Shown here: positions 1-11,927 of the stretch, piece by piece | How the letters are laid out: every line of letters starts with the position of its first letter | How positions within the stretch are numbered: the stretch's first letter is position 1 | NCBI GenBank assembly: GCA_903772945.1 | Contig: CAICTM010000080.1 | Span: 1-64,000, forward strand | Direction: 5' to 3' | DNA: 64,000 bases | From: Seminavis robusta | Taxonomy: Eukaryota > Bacillariophyta > Bacillariophyceae > Naviculales > Naviculaceae | The notes under the pieces: model-generated | What the model was told of the DNA's origin: nothing | The model's database searches: none | The model's input: only the letters and a program-made list of their open reading frames with translations | Program-made: the position numbers and the translations under genes

Positions 1-3000
1 GTCAGAGTCGGCATCATATCCTGTTCTTCGTCAGGGTTGTCAGTGCGGTCGCCATTTTATCCTGCAGTTTGCTTGTGATAGTTGCATAGCGGTCTTCTTT
101 TGGCTGTCCTACTAGAGCTTTTCTTGCTCGACGTGCTTGACATGCTGCGCTTGCTCGACTTCGATGTCGTCGTCGTCTTTGTCTTTATCTTTATTTTTGT
201 CAGGACAGTGCGTGGCTGGATGTCCTTTCTCGTGGGCAGTTAAAGCATTTTTTGTCTTTCCAGAATTCGTTGTCATAGCTCGCGTTTCCGCGGCCTTTCC
301 TCTGACACCCGGACTTATCCCGTGTTCCTCTCCCGCCGTTGTGACTGTTGTATGAATAGGAGCATTCAGTTGGATTATGGATGTCGTGATGTTCACTCTA
401 TTGGTGTGTGTCGTGATTCTGAGGATGATTGCTAATTACTTCATGTAATAGTGTGTATAGTTATCTAATGGCATGTTTAGTCTTTCCTTTAAGCGATGTT
501 GTTTGTACTAGGCTTGTCGTATTTTCGGGCAATCGAGTATTTCTACTTTGTGTAAGCTTGAGTATGTATGCTAACTATGTAAGGATTCTTCGAGATCGTA
601 GACTTAGAGGATACATTTCTTCTGGGCTTGCAATCCTAGGCTAAGCGATTTGCATTAGGCTCCAGACGATGACTGTCGTTGTTAGGTGGACCGGTAAGTT
701 ATAGGTGGCATCAGGGTTATGCATGAGCCGAGGAGCAGCATGATAAGTGGTAGCTGTGGAAAGTCCCAAGCGGAGTTTCATCTTCGATGCAATTGATCCC
801 TCTTCGTGGTAAAATGCTCGTAGGTTGATGTGTGTCGGTAGATGTGGTCAAGGCTACCCGCTTGTTGGGACAAAGTCAAACAGGTGATTGTATTGTTCGC
901 AGTTGGATATGATGTGATGGGTACACAAATTATCATCGGTCGTAGGGCCTAGTGATACAGCTTAATCGGTATCGCATATTTCTGTGAGCTCGGCAGTGTG
1001 GCGCCTCTTATTAGAGCAGATCTGACTGATTCATGCGAAGTCCGTGTTCTGCTTCATCTTGTCCTTTTAATAGTCGGGTGCACTGCCCTAGGATCAAGTT
1101 TAGTAATGCTATGTGCGCGTCTATTGTTCTATGTCATGTTTGCCAACCTTTCGGATAGGTCGGGATCTTGCATGAGCCCTCTTGCATACTCTTTGCTTTC
1201 TCTGAGCCCCGGATGGTATCCTCTTCTGGTCGGGTGGCGCATATATGGCTGCCGTATGTGAGAGTCGGGCTATTCATTCATTAGGAACATTGTTGACCTT
1301 TTTGTTTATCGTTAGTGTGCGTAGGCTACCGAGAGTCGGGGTCATTGGTGTACTGCGGCTATCTCTGCTTCCAGTAGCTTGTAGGCATGGCTTGTGGTTG
1401 CACATAGAAGACGAGTAGTTGTTCCGCTAGCACGTCGTACCTTCCCGTTTCAAAAGGCCTGTTCCGGTTCTTCCGCTGAGTACATCGGTGCACCGAACAC
1501 TGTAGTTCGGGTTGCGTAGCTCATTGCTTATGTCGTCTACCCATCTGTTGTCCAACGTAGATGGCGATCTTCTCCCATGTCGTATCATCTGGTCTGCCGT
1601 TCCAGATCCAGTTGTACCGAAGTTAAACACAGTTTGGTCGAGGGCTTTGCATGAACTTTCTGTGTTCGACGACGATGGGCTGATCTTCCATGCCCTCGCC
1701 TTTTCCGCCTCCTCGGCCACTCTTTCCTTACCTCTACCGCTCATTGTCATGCACGGAGTGACATTCAATTCGTTGTTTTTTGATTGACTAGCTCTTTAAT
1801 TTAAGGTCTCGTCCGACTACTTATTCGTCTTTTGGCTATGGGCGATAACTGCAATTATACTCTGGTAGGGAGTGTTAAATCTATGTACTAAAGACTTGCA
1901 AGGAGGAACGATTGCTTCACACACTGTGCGGTCGTTCCACTCCAAACCCGTTTCTTTTATTGTTGATTCCTTGTTGGTGCCCGTCCTTTGCCCTGCGCTG
2001 CACTGTGGCTTTCGCGCTTGTTGTTGGCTCTGACAGTTCCGGCTGGATGCTGTCGGCTCTTCTATCGACAATCCTTGTGGATTCTGCCGATGAAACTCTG
2101 CTGCGTCGTCGTCGACTGCAGTCTCCTCTCGCATCGTCGCGATCGATCTGTCCTCGGATCCTTGCGTCGTCGCGGTGCTGTCATCCTGCGACAGTCTTCT
2201 CTTTGCTGTCGTTCGAACGTCGAACAACAGGCTCCAGGTCTTGTACTTCACGGCGTCGACGATCTTCTCCTCGTCGCGTCGTCGCGGTGGTTGCTGCCGA
2301 TCCTTCGACAGGCTTGGTCTCTATCGATCCTCGTGTCGTCGATCTTCTCTCGCGTCGCGATCTTCCTGCTACCACGGTGGCCGTGCTTCGATAGCTCCTC
2401 TTCGCTTCTTCGACTCGATAGTAGACACTGCTATTCGTGATAGCAGCCTTTTTCAGTAGTATGTTAGTTGCTCTAAGCTCTCTTAGTTGTTACTGTTGTC
2501 TATTGAGATACTACTGAAAAAGTGGGTTCCTTGGCTTTTTCTACTGGCATAAAATTCTAGTACAGAGGTACAGGTTGAATCCCTAATCGCGAATCCCCAA
2601 CAGAACCTGAGTGTGTTCGGTACTGTTGTCACTGTACGATCGATGTAACTCTAGGTAACTGCTACAATGGCTGGATTGAGAAATATTCGGTTGTGCATGT
2701 ATTCGTCCATAAGGATCCAAGTAGCGAGCAAACTGAGGAAACAGGAGACGAACGCTGAAAAAAAGCCGAATACAAAGAAGTCAGCAAAAACTAATAAGTA
2801 TCCTAGGATGGTGCTTTAAACCAGCTAAAGCTATTTACATGCATCTAAAAAAAAAAACTGAACGTCTAATAACGGATCAGACGAGATGGCTTGAGGACTA
2901 CCCACGAGCTAGGGCTCGGGTATTCCACAGTCAAGTCTGCTCACCGGCCACACTGGCCTCCTGAGAGGGTGCGACGCCTGTTAGCTATCTAAGGATTTGT

Positions 3001-3208
3001 ACACTGAGGTCAGAGCCATGATTCACCACAAATCACGAGCTCTTTGTTGAAGAGAGTTGGGTTGGTAAAGAAGTTTGAGAGGGGTAGGAGGGGTAAGGAA
3101 AAAGGGATGGTAGGAATGTCCGACTATCCTGTTTCCAGGGCTGTGGTGTAGTGACTCTCTTGTAACACAGGTTCCCATGTGTTCAAAAATTAATGATGAC
3201 TGGTGTAT
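1..3208. other. non-coding, repeat-derived stretch
   Basis: I find no recognisable gene here. Open frames are short, overlap on both strands and match no family I know. Between 1900 and 2400 the DNA is rich in TCGTCG-type words, which keeps several frames open at once and explains the longest ones. A perfect 14-base inverted repeat lies at 2448-2461 and 2509-2522. The stretch 2820-3200 leads into the 3' end of the retrotransposon remnant that follows and may hold its tail or other repeat debris. Confidence 0.5.
2448..2522. repeat. perfect 14-bp inverted repeat with 47-base loop
   Basis: The left arm CTTTTTCAGTAGTA at 2448-2461 is exactly complementary to the right arm at 2509-2522. The arms could form a hairpin, or be the terminal inverted repeats of a very small element. 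No coding content sits in the loop and I see no target duplication around it. The function is unknown. Confidence 0.6.
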
Positions 3209-5090
3209 TCAGTTGCATGCGCGATTCGAGTGGTATCTGGAATAGCCATTCCAAATTTCAGGGACTTCTTGCTGGTATGCTTCGTAGAACTGAGTGAGTT
3301 GTCGGATTGCTTGTGCTTTCTTTGCTTGTGACTTGGTTCTCATGTCGTGCCCATGTCTGTCTTGGTTGCGCATGTCCAGAGTTTCCACCATTCTTATAGA
3401 TAATGTCAATGAGTCCAGTGAGCCTGTGAGTCCATTGTTGCGTTTGGTTGCGGTCTTTTTCATGTTCAAATATCGGTCTTGTTCCTGACTGAATTTTTTA
3501 GAGATTCTCCCTTTAACAGATGATTCCATCCAATGGCATCTTGTGCTTGTTTCAGGGTGTCCCATGAAGGATCTTCTTGGATTGTTGTTGGGTTTTGGTG
3601 ATGTAAACATACTTTGAGGCCTGATAGGAGAAGCCCCTGGATTTTTTGAGAGGTGTCCTTTTTCTGGACATATGCTAGGACTGCACTGTAGCATTTCTCG
3701 CGCCATTTGATTTTTCAGGGCTGCTGCATTCCATCAGATTGTGCCTTGTTTCTGAAGGGTTGTTGCATGATGGCATCCTGCATAATACTTGGGGTTTGTT
3801 TTATGAAGGAATGCTCCAACAGGTAGGACTTTGTTGAGGTATTTGACATTGTTGGACGATGATTATCGTGTCTTCGCAAAGCTCTTCCATGTGCGGTCCA
3901 GTCAATGTCATTGAATGTGTCTTCTGACCATTTGTAGTCTTTCATCAATTTTGTTTGAGCAGTGGTAGGTTCTGGCACATTTCAGCTCTTTTTTGAGATT
4001 GAATGTGACTGTTCCTTGTTTCAGTTCAACTTTGCATCCACTGGTGGGTAAGATGGGAACTCTGGTGAAGTCTGTGTCCGAGTGAGCTTGGAGCCATGTG
4101 TCGGCTAGCTTATCGGATCTACATTCAGCTGAGCTTTCAGCGGGAGTTGGTCATATGGTTTGTTTTCGTCTTGATGTCCCTTTATGTATGGATTGAGGGC
4201 CTGGATGCTTCGTCGAGGTCTTCTAACATTGTGTGTCTGATTTCTGCAATGTGTCCCACTCAGAGCCCAGTGTTGGTGTTGGGGTATATTTTGTGAAATG
4301 ATGTGTGCTTGGGACTACTTCTCCGATGCTTTTGTTGTCACAGAGGTGCTCATGCTTGTGAGAATCTCTTGTTTGTGGGTGAATGAATCTTTTGGAGCTG
4401 TGCTAAGAACCTCATTGCTGAGAGGATTCCGTATCCTTCTGCTCTGTAGGAGTTGATTTTGTAAACGAAGGCTGGTCCACAGCAGCGGGCTAGGTGTGTG
4501 CCATCATGTTTGCTAATGATCCATGCAAATGAGCCTTTGGGGTTGGGTGATGAGCCGTCACTGTGATATGATACATGGTTCTTGCAGAGGGTTTCCCATA
4601 GTTTGTCTCCTCGACTAAAAGCTCAAGGTGTTCCAGCATTTTTCTCTCCCATTCTTCAAGGTGTGGAATGGCTTCATAATTGTTGTTGGCTGTGTCGACT
4701 CTTGTGAGGCTTGGTATGGATTTCCATCCTTCAAGGAACCATAGATCCTGGTGCTCATCAACGGTGGCTGGGGTTGCTGATAGAGTAGGGAAGTTACTGT
4801 GTCATTTCTGTGTGTATCGTAGCTGTGGAATAATTGTGCATGCTTGCTGAATTTGTTGTCCATTGTTCTTTTGTAGATGTGTTGGATTCTGGATCATAAT
4901 AATGTGTCCATATTCTTCTCTGTTCTGCTAGTGGTACAGTCCAGGCTCCAAGTGGTTTGTTGAGGTTCAGGTTTCTCCAATTACAGAGTAAGTTGAGGGC
5001 TTGTTTCCATGCTTTCCATGCTTTTGCATTGGGTCGTTCTTGGTTAACTGGAATGTCATCTGTCTGACTGACAATGTTTTTGAGATCTCC
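3209..5090 (-). mobile_element. decayed non-LTR (LINE-like) retrotransposon, 3' half with RNase H
   Basis: Read on the minus strand, three parts appear in the order expected of diatom LINE-like elements. At about 5085-4870 is a linker with the words PLGAW, QRRIW and HYYDPES, typical of the stretch between reverse transcriptase and RNase H. At about 4600-4385 is an RNase H domain: a catalytic-type SDGS start, then FAWII, RCCGPAFVYK and NSYRAEGYGIL. At 3700-3210 is a tail with DMRNQDRHGHD, resembling the W..RN...HG motif that closes many LINE ORFs, followed by a KSQAKKAQAIRQL helix. The reading frame changes several times and the reverse transcriptase core is missing, so it is a 5'-truncated, dead copy. 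Its 5' end stops near 5090, where unrelated copia-type sequence begins. The family (Ambal/RTE-like or other) is not settled. Confidence 0.6.
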
Positions 5091-5092
5091 TG

Positions 5093-5317
5093 GTGTTCTC
5101 CAAGGCCCCTCACCAAGTGATTGAACCCCTCAAGGACATCTACCACTTTGAGATGAAAGGAGTAGGCACCCCTGAGTACTACAGTGGAGGAGACTTGACC
5201 TTCAACCCTGAGACAGGACTCTGGGAGTTCTCTGCCACGACCTACATTGAGAACTTGATCCCCAAGCTTGAAGCACTCTACAAGATCACATTGAAAAACT
5301 ATGAATCCCCATCCTAG
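5093..5317 (+). mobile_element. Ty1/copia-type pol fragment (fossil)
   Basis: About 75 codons match the back part of a copia-family reverse transcriptase, with KGVGTPEYYSGGD being the clearest block, followed by the stretch usually leading to the connection region. Integrase, most of the polymerase, RNase H and both LTRs are absent. It is a short broken relic of a diatom CoDi-like element. It lies against the LINE remnant in the opposite orientation, so one element probably inserted into or recombined with the other. Its age cannot be judged without a related copy. Confidence 0.7.
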
Positions 5318-5545
5318 TAGGGGGATCTGCTTCTACCAGGAAAAACTCTAAAGCCAGCGAAAGCTATATAACTTGTATTCTAGCTAGCTAGGGGTATCTG
5401 CTTCTAGCTTGCCATGGGAATCTGCTTCTAGCTAGGGGGAATCTGCTTCTAGCTAGCCAAGAGCAAGTTAAGCACTAGCTAAGCACTAAAGGTATCTGCT
5501 TCTAGCTAGCTAGCTAGCTAGCTAATAGGGGTATCTGCTTCTACA
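5318..5545 (+). repeat. six spaced copies of a GTATCTGCTTCTAGC word with TAGC runs
   Basis: The core word ATCTGCTTCTA recurs six times, starting near 5325, 5395, 5417, 5441, 5492 and 5530. It is usually preceded by a run of G and followed by TAGC repeats. Spacing is irregular (about 20-75 bases), so this is a degenerate interspersed array and not a clean satellite. A pure TAGC run lies at 5498-5525. No coding potential. Confidence 0.75.
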
Positions 5546-5599
5546 CTGAAACCTTTCTGCCGAGGATACACAGCTGCGCTGGCTTAATTGAGTCGATCT

Positions 5600-5680
5600 A
5601 CAGTATCTAGAATCGCAAAAACAAACAAGACCATGAAGCTACAGTATCTAGAATCGCAAAAACAAAGACCATGAAGCTCA
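5600..5680 (+). repeat. 40-base tandem duplication at a pseudogene start
   Basis: Bases 5600-5640 and 5641-5680 are near-identical (ACAGTATCTAGAATCGCAAA onward through ATGAAGCT), differing mainly by a 3-base indel. The second half matches the 5' leader and start codon of the related pseudogene at 11928, so the start region of a gene copy was duplicated in tandem. Confidence 0.8.
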
Positions 5681-6055
5681 ACGGGTCCTTGAGTAGTGGA
5701 CCCTCTCCACTAGCCGGTGCTACCATCAGATTGAAAGTGGGTCGAACACAAGGCAGAAAGCTGTAGCCTCCTAATACCGATGATGCCGATGATACTAACA
5801 GTCAGTGCTGTTCTGAAGATGACTCGAGCAGTGTGACAAGCTCATCATTCCATCCGAGAAATAAATCCCCTCCCGCGCCGCTGGCAGGTGCGGTTGAAGA
5901 GGTTGCTTTTCAGTGAATCATGGGTGTATTCTGGTGGATCCAGAGTGACTCGATCTTTGCCCTGCTGTCCAATTCGGTAAAGCTTCCCGCATTGACGCTT
6001 GACTTTGTCAAAGGACAATGGATACAATGGAACCTTGTCAATCTCTATCTACAGG
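5674..6055 (+). pseudogene. 5' remnant of the membrane SPRY-like gene family
   Basis: This copy begins MKLNGSLSSGPSPLAGATIR and is about 90 percent identical in DNA, by eye, to the start of the pseudogene at 11928. The shared leader reads AAAAACAAAGACCATGAAGCT. Codon 32 is a stop (CTGTAG here, CTGCAG in the sister copy). At the point where the 11928 copy shifts frame, this one stays in frame through the words NKSPPAP and AGAVEEVAF, then stops. From about 5925 the match is lost, until a short piece near 6028-6050 equals the GTLSIS codons of the SPRY-like domain elsewhere in the window. So it is the N-terminus joined by deletion to a scrap of the 3' end: a dead host-gene copy. Confidence 0.7.
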
Positions 6056-6140
6056 TGGCTATTAGCTAGTATGGATTATCACTATGTGTACCTTACGAAA
6101 TCCAGCAGTGGTATTTAATCTATGGGAATGGAATGTCAAC

Positions 6141-9100
6141 CTAACCACTAGAATGCACAACCTCCCGAGCCCCGTTATTGCATTTCCAGAGGTCACCAAC
6201 AAATTGGGGCTCTCCAAAGCAAACGGCATTCGGCAGTGGTCTTCTTGTAACATTCCAAAAGCTGACTTCGACCTGGGCTTGGCGATGGGAAAGCACCTGA
6301 AATATATAGCACACCGGGTCCAAGCATGTTTCATAGGAAACCCATTGAGTACAGTTCTCTCCATTCCACCCTTCGTTGCAAGATGATGGTGGTGCCAACT
6401 CTGAACCAGTGGTACTAGTATTGCCTCCAGAGGTGACTTCCAACAGGTGCCACCGTATTGGCTCACAGGACATCATCATCATGCTGAATGGAAAGGTACC
6501 TGCAGGGCATGAGGGGCAGTTCCCAAAGTATTCTCTCGCAAACAAACCCTCAAAAGTGCCATTTACAACAGTCTCCCCATCCATGAGGAGTGCATACTGT
6601 CCTGGAGCCTGCAGGCCGCGTTGCTTGCGATTGCGAATTGAGAACACAAAACAAGAATCTGCTGGGACACATGTTTCCTCCAAAATTGTGGCATATGCAT
6701 ATTCTGGAGGGTATGCATCTTGCTCGAACAAGATCTCGCCTGTATTGTTGTTGGAAAGGTTCCACAGCACATCCTCAGGGAACCTGTCAATGGTGATAGA
6801 GACACGCAAAAGAGACATGTCACTTGGACACAATTTCCTCCCGGCTACCGAGTAAATACTGGTGACACCCCCTATCCCGTTTTCTGGGGCTCCTATTGCC
6901 AGAGTCCTGCCATCAGAAGACATGGAAACCGGGTAATGCAGGAAAGGAAAATCATCGCCAACCTCACTCCAATCTTCAGATTCAAAATCCCATTCAAAAA
7001 CCTTGACCTTGGTGCCGACCCTGAAAGCAATTTTAGATCCATCACTAGAGAGAGCCAAGGCATTATTCCGATGGGGCCTCTCGCTCTCAGTGCATTGAGT
7101 TGATTCAATCACTATCAATGGGGCTCGTTGATCTGACCATTTGTTGTCATCATTGCGCACCCGAACCCGGAGCCGTGCGTCCAGGCATGTTGGGAATCCA
7201 AAGGCAAGAACAGACCCATCCTGACTTAGTCGAACTGAAAGAGGGTAACCGATGGTGTTGAATTTGGACTCCAGTCGAAACTCTTCCTCCACATCATAGG
7301 CGTGCGAACTCATTCCAGAACATGACACTGACATGCTCATCAATCACCATAGGGATGTTTGTGGCAGGGTCAACTCCAGCTAGCTGATTTTGCACAGCAA
7401 GTGTGCTACCATCGCCACTCAACGACATCGATAAAAGACTTGTTGTAAAATTTTGCCTCACATTGGTGACATCAGTCCGGAACTCAAATAAGCCTTGTTT
7501 TGACTCAAAGACTCGTATCATGGTTGGAGCTTGGTTTGATGTAAGCAAAGATGCCGCCAGCACAGTGCTGTCATAGGAGAGAGCAAAGTCATATACAAGG
7601 ATAGTGGAGAATTCCTGTGTCAGTTCACAGCCATCCATGTCACATTTGTAGATGCGTAGAGTTCGAAAAGTATCCGTTGTTGCAACTGTAAGGGGAGATT
7701 TGAAGCTTGGGTTGCCGACCACATTGAACGGCCCAGATGAAATGGCCACTCGTAGGCCAAATCTTGAATTGGGTGCACCCAAGATCGTGTCGCGTAGGAC
7801 CCAGGAAGACCCGACTTGGTCATAGATGCGTACACGATCCTGTAAAAGTTCTGACACAGCCATTGATCCCATCGAAATACCCAAGGCAAAACCAGCATAG
7901 GAGCCTGCATCACCGCCAATAGGATGGCTTTGCCACTCATCTTTTGGTTGCTCACAGTAGAAATACCCAGTGCTGACATACCCCTCTTTCTCTGCCCCAC
8001 AGACGTACTGTGATGTACTTTCACAGGTGGACTCACAGCAATCACCACCATCCATCTTAAACTCTGGTGTGTTGAAATAGGGGTCGCAGTGTCCATTTTT
8101 GACTATGCAGCAAGCAAGCAATTGGGAAAAACTGGCATGGTGTGGAATCGACTGGAAAGGATCAATATCATTTCTTACCTGGAGGGACTTCACATAGGCT
8201 ACCAAACGAGTCAAGGGAGCACCCACATTCCCCTTCAAGACATTTGCCATCATAAAGGCAAGGGTTTGAGGATTCCTCGCAGACATGGCAAAGGAGCTCA
8301 GTAGAAATACCATTCCCAATCGCCTGGTTCTTATTACCAGCTGTGGCTTCTTCTGCATGATACCAGGAAAATCCAACTGGGGAGCTTGAGTCACGCTCTG
8401 TCCCAATCTCCATGTAGTCACTGAGAAAAGCAACAGAAAAGTTGGTTGAGAACCCTTTGAATCCATGAAAGGAGTGCTTGAAGAAGTTTCCAATGTCATT
8501 CCCAACATCATCCTGGCCTTCAGAAAGACCATCAGCAGGGATCCTTCCAGCATGAGGTAAGAAAAGAGATGAAGTCAAAGCCCAACGCCCACCCATGAAC
8601 AACACAACATCATATTCGCCACTCCCATACATCTGGATATACACTGGTCGGTGGTATGCTTCGACAAATGCACCATTGCCCAAGTCAATGGAATGATATT
8701 GACTTGCCCAGTCCCTGGTACTGGCAAACTTGTCAGTCCGAGCATCAATGGTAATCGAGGGGCAAGGACTGACAAATTGGCATCTGAGCCCGTACCAACC
8801 ATCCTCACAATCGCAAACAGCACTACTGCAGGTTCCCTTTCCGCCACAGTCATCGCTCTCTCCCTCACCCTCATTGGAGCAGTCAAAGCAGAAGAGGCTA
8901 AATGGTTCCAGTGTAGCTTCACGAAGCGTCTCATCAATGACAAACCATTGACTGGAGGCAGCTTCTCTGATATCATAGGTGTCCGTTTCAGAGGATCTGG
9001 CAATCCAGTTGCAGGGGCCTGAGTCTTCCTTGCTTTCCTTTGGTTCCACCCGGAATGTCCAAGCTTTGATGTCATTACAGTACCCAAAGACGCCTCTACC

Positions 9101-10501
9101 AGGAGTGCCAATCTCCACCGAGCGTCTCTCCACATATTCCGCTCTCCATTCCAGCCCAGAGGCTACAGAGGGGTCTAAATCATATAATCCATTGAATGCT
9201 CCAAGGGAGGGAACAAAGTTGTCTCCCATATTCACGATGATGGTATTGCACATGTATTTGCCTGATGTCCGGGAGATCACAATAGTGATCCAGCCAGCAA
9301 CCATGACTGCAAGGACAAAAAGGAAAACCCCAGCCTTCCACGAACGTTGTAGAAATCCTTGCTCTGCCGAAGGCTTATGGACTTGGAAGTTGACAACATC
9401 GTTGGCCGCATTCTTAAGCATGTTTCCCATGAAGCCTGCCTTGGCAAGATCGAATGCCACGTTGTCAATATCCGCCATGAAATGGAGAGCGGCAAAATTG
9501 AGCATGATTCCTAATACACTGTCAACTTGCATGGTCAAGATGTAGATGGTCAAAAGTAAGAGTAGTCCAGCCATGAGCTGAGCAATACAAGAAAGAAGCC
9601 AAGTAGAGTAGGTTGCTCCAGGATGTTTTGCGAGCACCTCTGGATGGAAGCCATCCTTGAATCTGGAGGGAGCAAAATATAATGGTTAGAAGAATAAGAG
9701 GCATCGTTCTGTAAGGGACCATTTGAGGAAGGGGTACAAAGAACAAAAAAGGAATGGTACAACTCACTTTGCTACAACTTCGAGGAGATCCGATTGGAAA
9801 GCAATGGCCTGGAAAAGTGCCACTCCTTGCGCAATGGTGACACTCAAGTCAACATTTGGTGGCATATGGATGCCACCACCATTCCAGTCGACAACGTCAA
9901 TCAGTGTGAGCAGAATGCTGGTGATCTATTTGGCGAGGCAATGAAAAAGTTTAGCGGATACCTGGTACTCGCGAACTGGCACGACTAATAGCCTTAGGTC
10001 GTTTTTTCACTTTTTTCCATACCCGTTGACACTTACCTGGATGACATAGACGAAAATGGCATACCAGAATGCAAAGCTATCGGTGCTGCACAAATAGAAG
10101 AGAGAGTAGGTACTTTCACTGTAGGGATTATGCCACTCCGAGTCATCCTTCTTGTCACTGGCCAAAGTCACCGAAGGTGTGGGCACTTCACATTCCTCCA
10201 ATTCCTGTTTCTTTCCATCTGTAGCAAGGATGATTGGCTTGAGTAGGTGTGCGAGCGTTTCCACATCCTTGGGGTTCAGCGATTCCATAAAGGCAGATAC
10301 ACCGCTAGGAACGGCGAAGGGCGAGGATTTGGCCATGGTGACACCTTCTTCTGTTGGTGTCTTTTTGGGTTGTTCGAGATCCACCACTAAGGAGTCGACA
10401 TCCACCTCATCCTCTATCTGTAGATGAGGACGAGGTTTGCTTTGGCTCTTGACGGTGGGAGGTACGGTCATTCCGACCCCTTCCTTTTCCGGTGGGGTCA
10501 T
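6141..10501 (-). CDS. multi-pass membrane protein with EGF-like, Notch-type (LNR) and propeller repeats; probably frameshifted
   Basis: Four exons fit GT-AG rules and phase: 10501-10037, 9925-9768, 9662-8179, and 8102 to 6141. Exon 1 is an acidic cytosolic head ending in a membrane segment (FAFWYAIFVYVIQ). Exon 3 gives two or three more hydrophobic helices (AQLMAGLLLLLTIYIL, FLFVLAVMVAGWITIVI), then a large likely extracellular part with EGF-like modules (CDCEDGWYGLRCQF; CECGC-type after LYDGKC). Exon 4 starts with a Notch/LNR-like unit (NGHCDPYFNTPE, DGGDCCESTC), then FG-GAP/WD-like blades (LSGDGSTLAVQ, LSQDGSVLAFG, MSSDGRTLAIGAPE) and a last EGF-like CNEGWNGENC. The family suits adhesion or signalling at the cell surface; the exact role is unknown. 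Near 7300 the frame ending in WNEFAR must shift by one base to continue in YDVEEEFRLESKFN, so either the gene is recently broken or there is a sequence error. Confidence 0.75.
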
Positions 10502-11927
10502 CGTAATGGTTGGGTGGCTATATTTGTGGGCAAATCAAATCACGGCAGAATCTTGGCTAGGGGCAGTGATGGACCAGAAGTCTGAGCCGTCGCTATGGCT
10601 GTCAAGAGATATAATACTGCTGGGAACCACTACTTCAAAGGAGAGCTGGGTACGAAAGTCTAGTCTCGGCTTCAAAGGATGCAGGCGTCCGAACTGACAG
10701 CAGAGGACGAGGGAGCTCGATCGTCGATTTCGTGGCCAAAACTGATCAAGTTGCATGGTGGTAACCTGGCAGCTTCAACAAGCGTGAATGCAGTTGGTTG
10801 AAGTGACGCCAGATGCTCCTCGAGTTCTCAACGCAGTCATATGACCAACGTAGTGGACCCCCGTTATATGTAACGGACTCGTTCGACTTGCCACGTGCAA
10901 GACATTAATTCTTTGAGGACTGGCTCTGACTGACTGAGTCACTCGTTCGGGGGCATCATCTGTTCCTCGAGAACGGAGCAAATGCTTTGAAGGGCAAGAT
11001 CGGATGAAGGTTAGCTTTTTAAAAAACAATGCGTCCGATCGCTGTCATTGGAGACGTCACATTGAGATCTGTCTTTCCTCTAGCTATAGTAGAGATCGAC
11101 TGTGATGGTTCCCCCACGTTTATCATCAAGTCCTTCTGATGGTTTGGAGATGCAGAGACTTTTCTTCAAGGAATGGCTACGGGAGGTCCAGCCAACGTTT
11201 TCCAGACGAGTCCAAAGTAGCCTTCCTTCTGCATGCATGGGTTCGGCGTTCCGCACCGCACAATAGCTCATTGGCACAAGTGATTGGTTGGAAGACGTTT
11301 TCATTGCTCCAGAGGTTCTCGCATTTGAAATTCAGCTTGCAAGGTTGAAGCAACCAATCCCTGGCAACGAACAACTACTGTCTTACGTCCATGCACCTAA
11401 TGGAACAGACGACGGCTCGAACGTTCGAGTACAGTCGGTACCCCACTGGCGATCAACCAACCAGCATACCCCTCCCCTGGCCCATTTTAAAAAACAAAAT
11501 ATTTTGCACCTTTACCACAACGCCACACTGTCATTCCCGCATTCGAGGCAAGTTCCCGTCTCACAGATCAAAGCAACCACAATATCATCACTTTAGTTAG
11601 AAGCCAACTTGACTCGACTCCACAGTACACTGTAGTCTCTCGAACGAGACTAACAGATGAGAACGAATTAAATAGTGCGCAAGCGCAACATGTACTCGTA
11701 CTCTAGCACGAAGCGCATAAGTTTCCTCGCTCTGCTTCCACGATGCGTTGCAGCTCGAACCGGGCTTCTAAAGCCTTGAGTGTCGCACAAAAAAGATCCA
11801 AACAAAGATCCAAGATCCTCTCGCAGAACTCCTGTATATCTCTACCGGTATTAGACTACTAGTACTATGGTATAGCTAGAATGATAAACGGGGGTTAGAA
11901 GAATGATCAATCACAAAAACAAAGACC
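10502..11927. other. intergenic; upstream region of the EGF/propeller gene
   Basis: No convincing gene. Bases 10573-10680, and weakly to about 10830, resemble the region upstream of the surface-protein gene at 44885. Shared words are CAGAAGTCTGAGCCG, ACTTCAAAG and GTCTCGGCTTCAAAG, in the same order and orientation. This is probably a promoter or 5' leader. The rest (11040-11900) shows only short chance frames and AT-rich spots, and leads into the leader of the pseudogene at 11928. Confidence 0.6.

Noticed and set aside
1912-2440. Overlapping long frames in the TCGTCG-rich stretch
   Set aside because: Several frames are open together because of repeated TCG and CGT words; the products are low complexity and match no family.
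5498-5525. TAGC run read as a CRISPR-like or telomere-like repeat
   Set aside because: The unit is a 4-base palindrome without spacers and recurs as a simple tract across the window.
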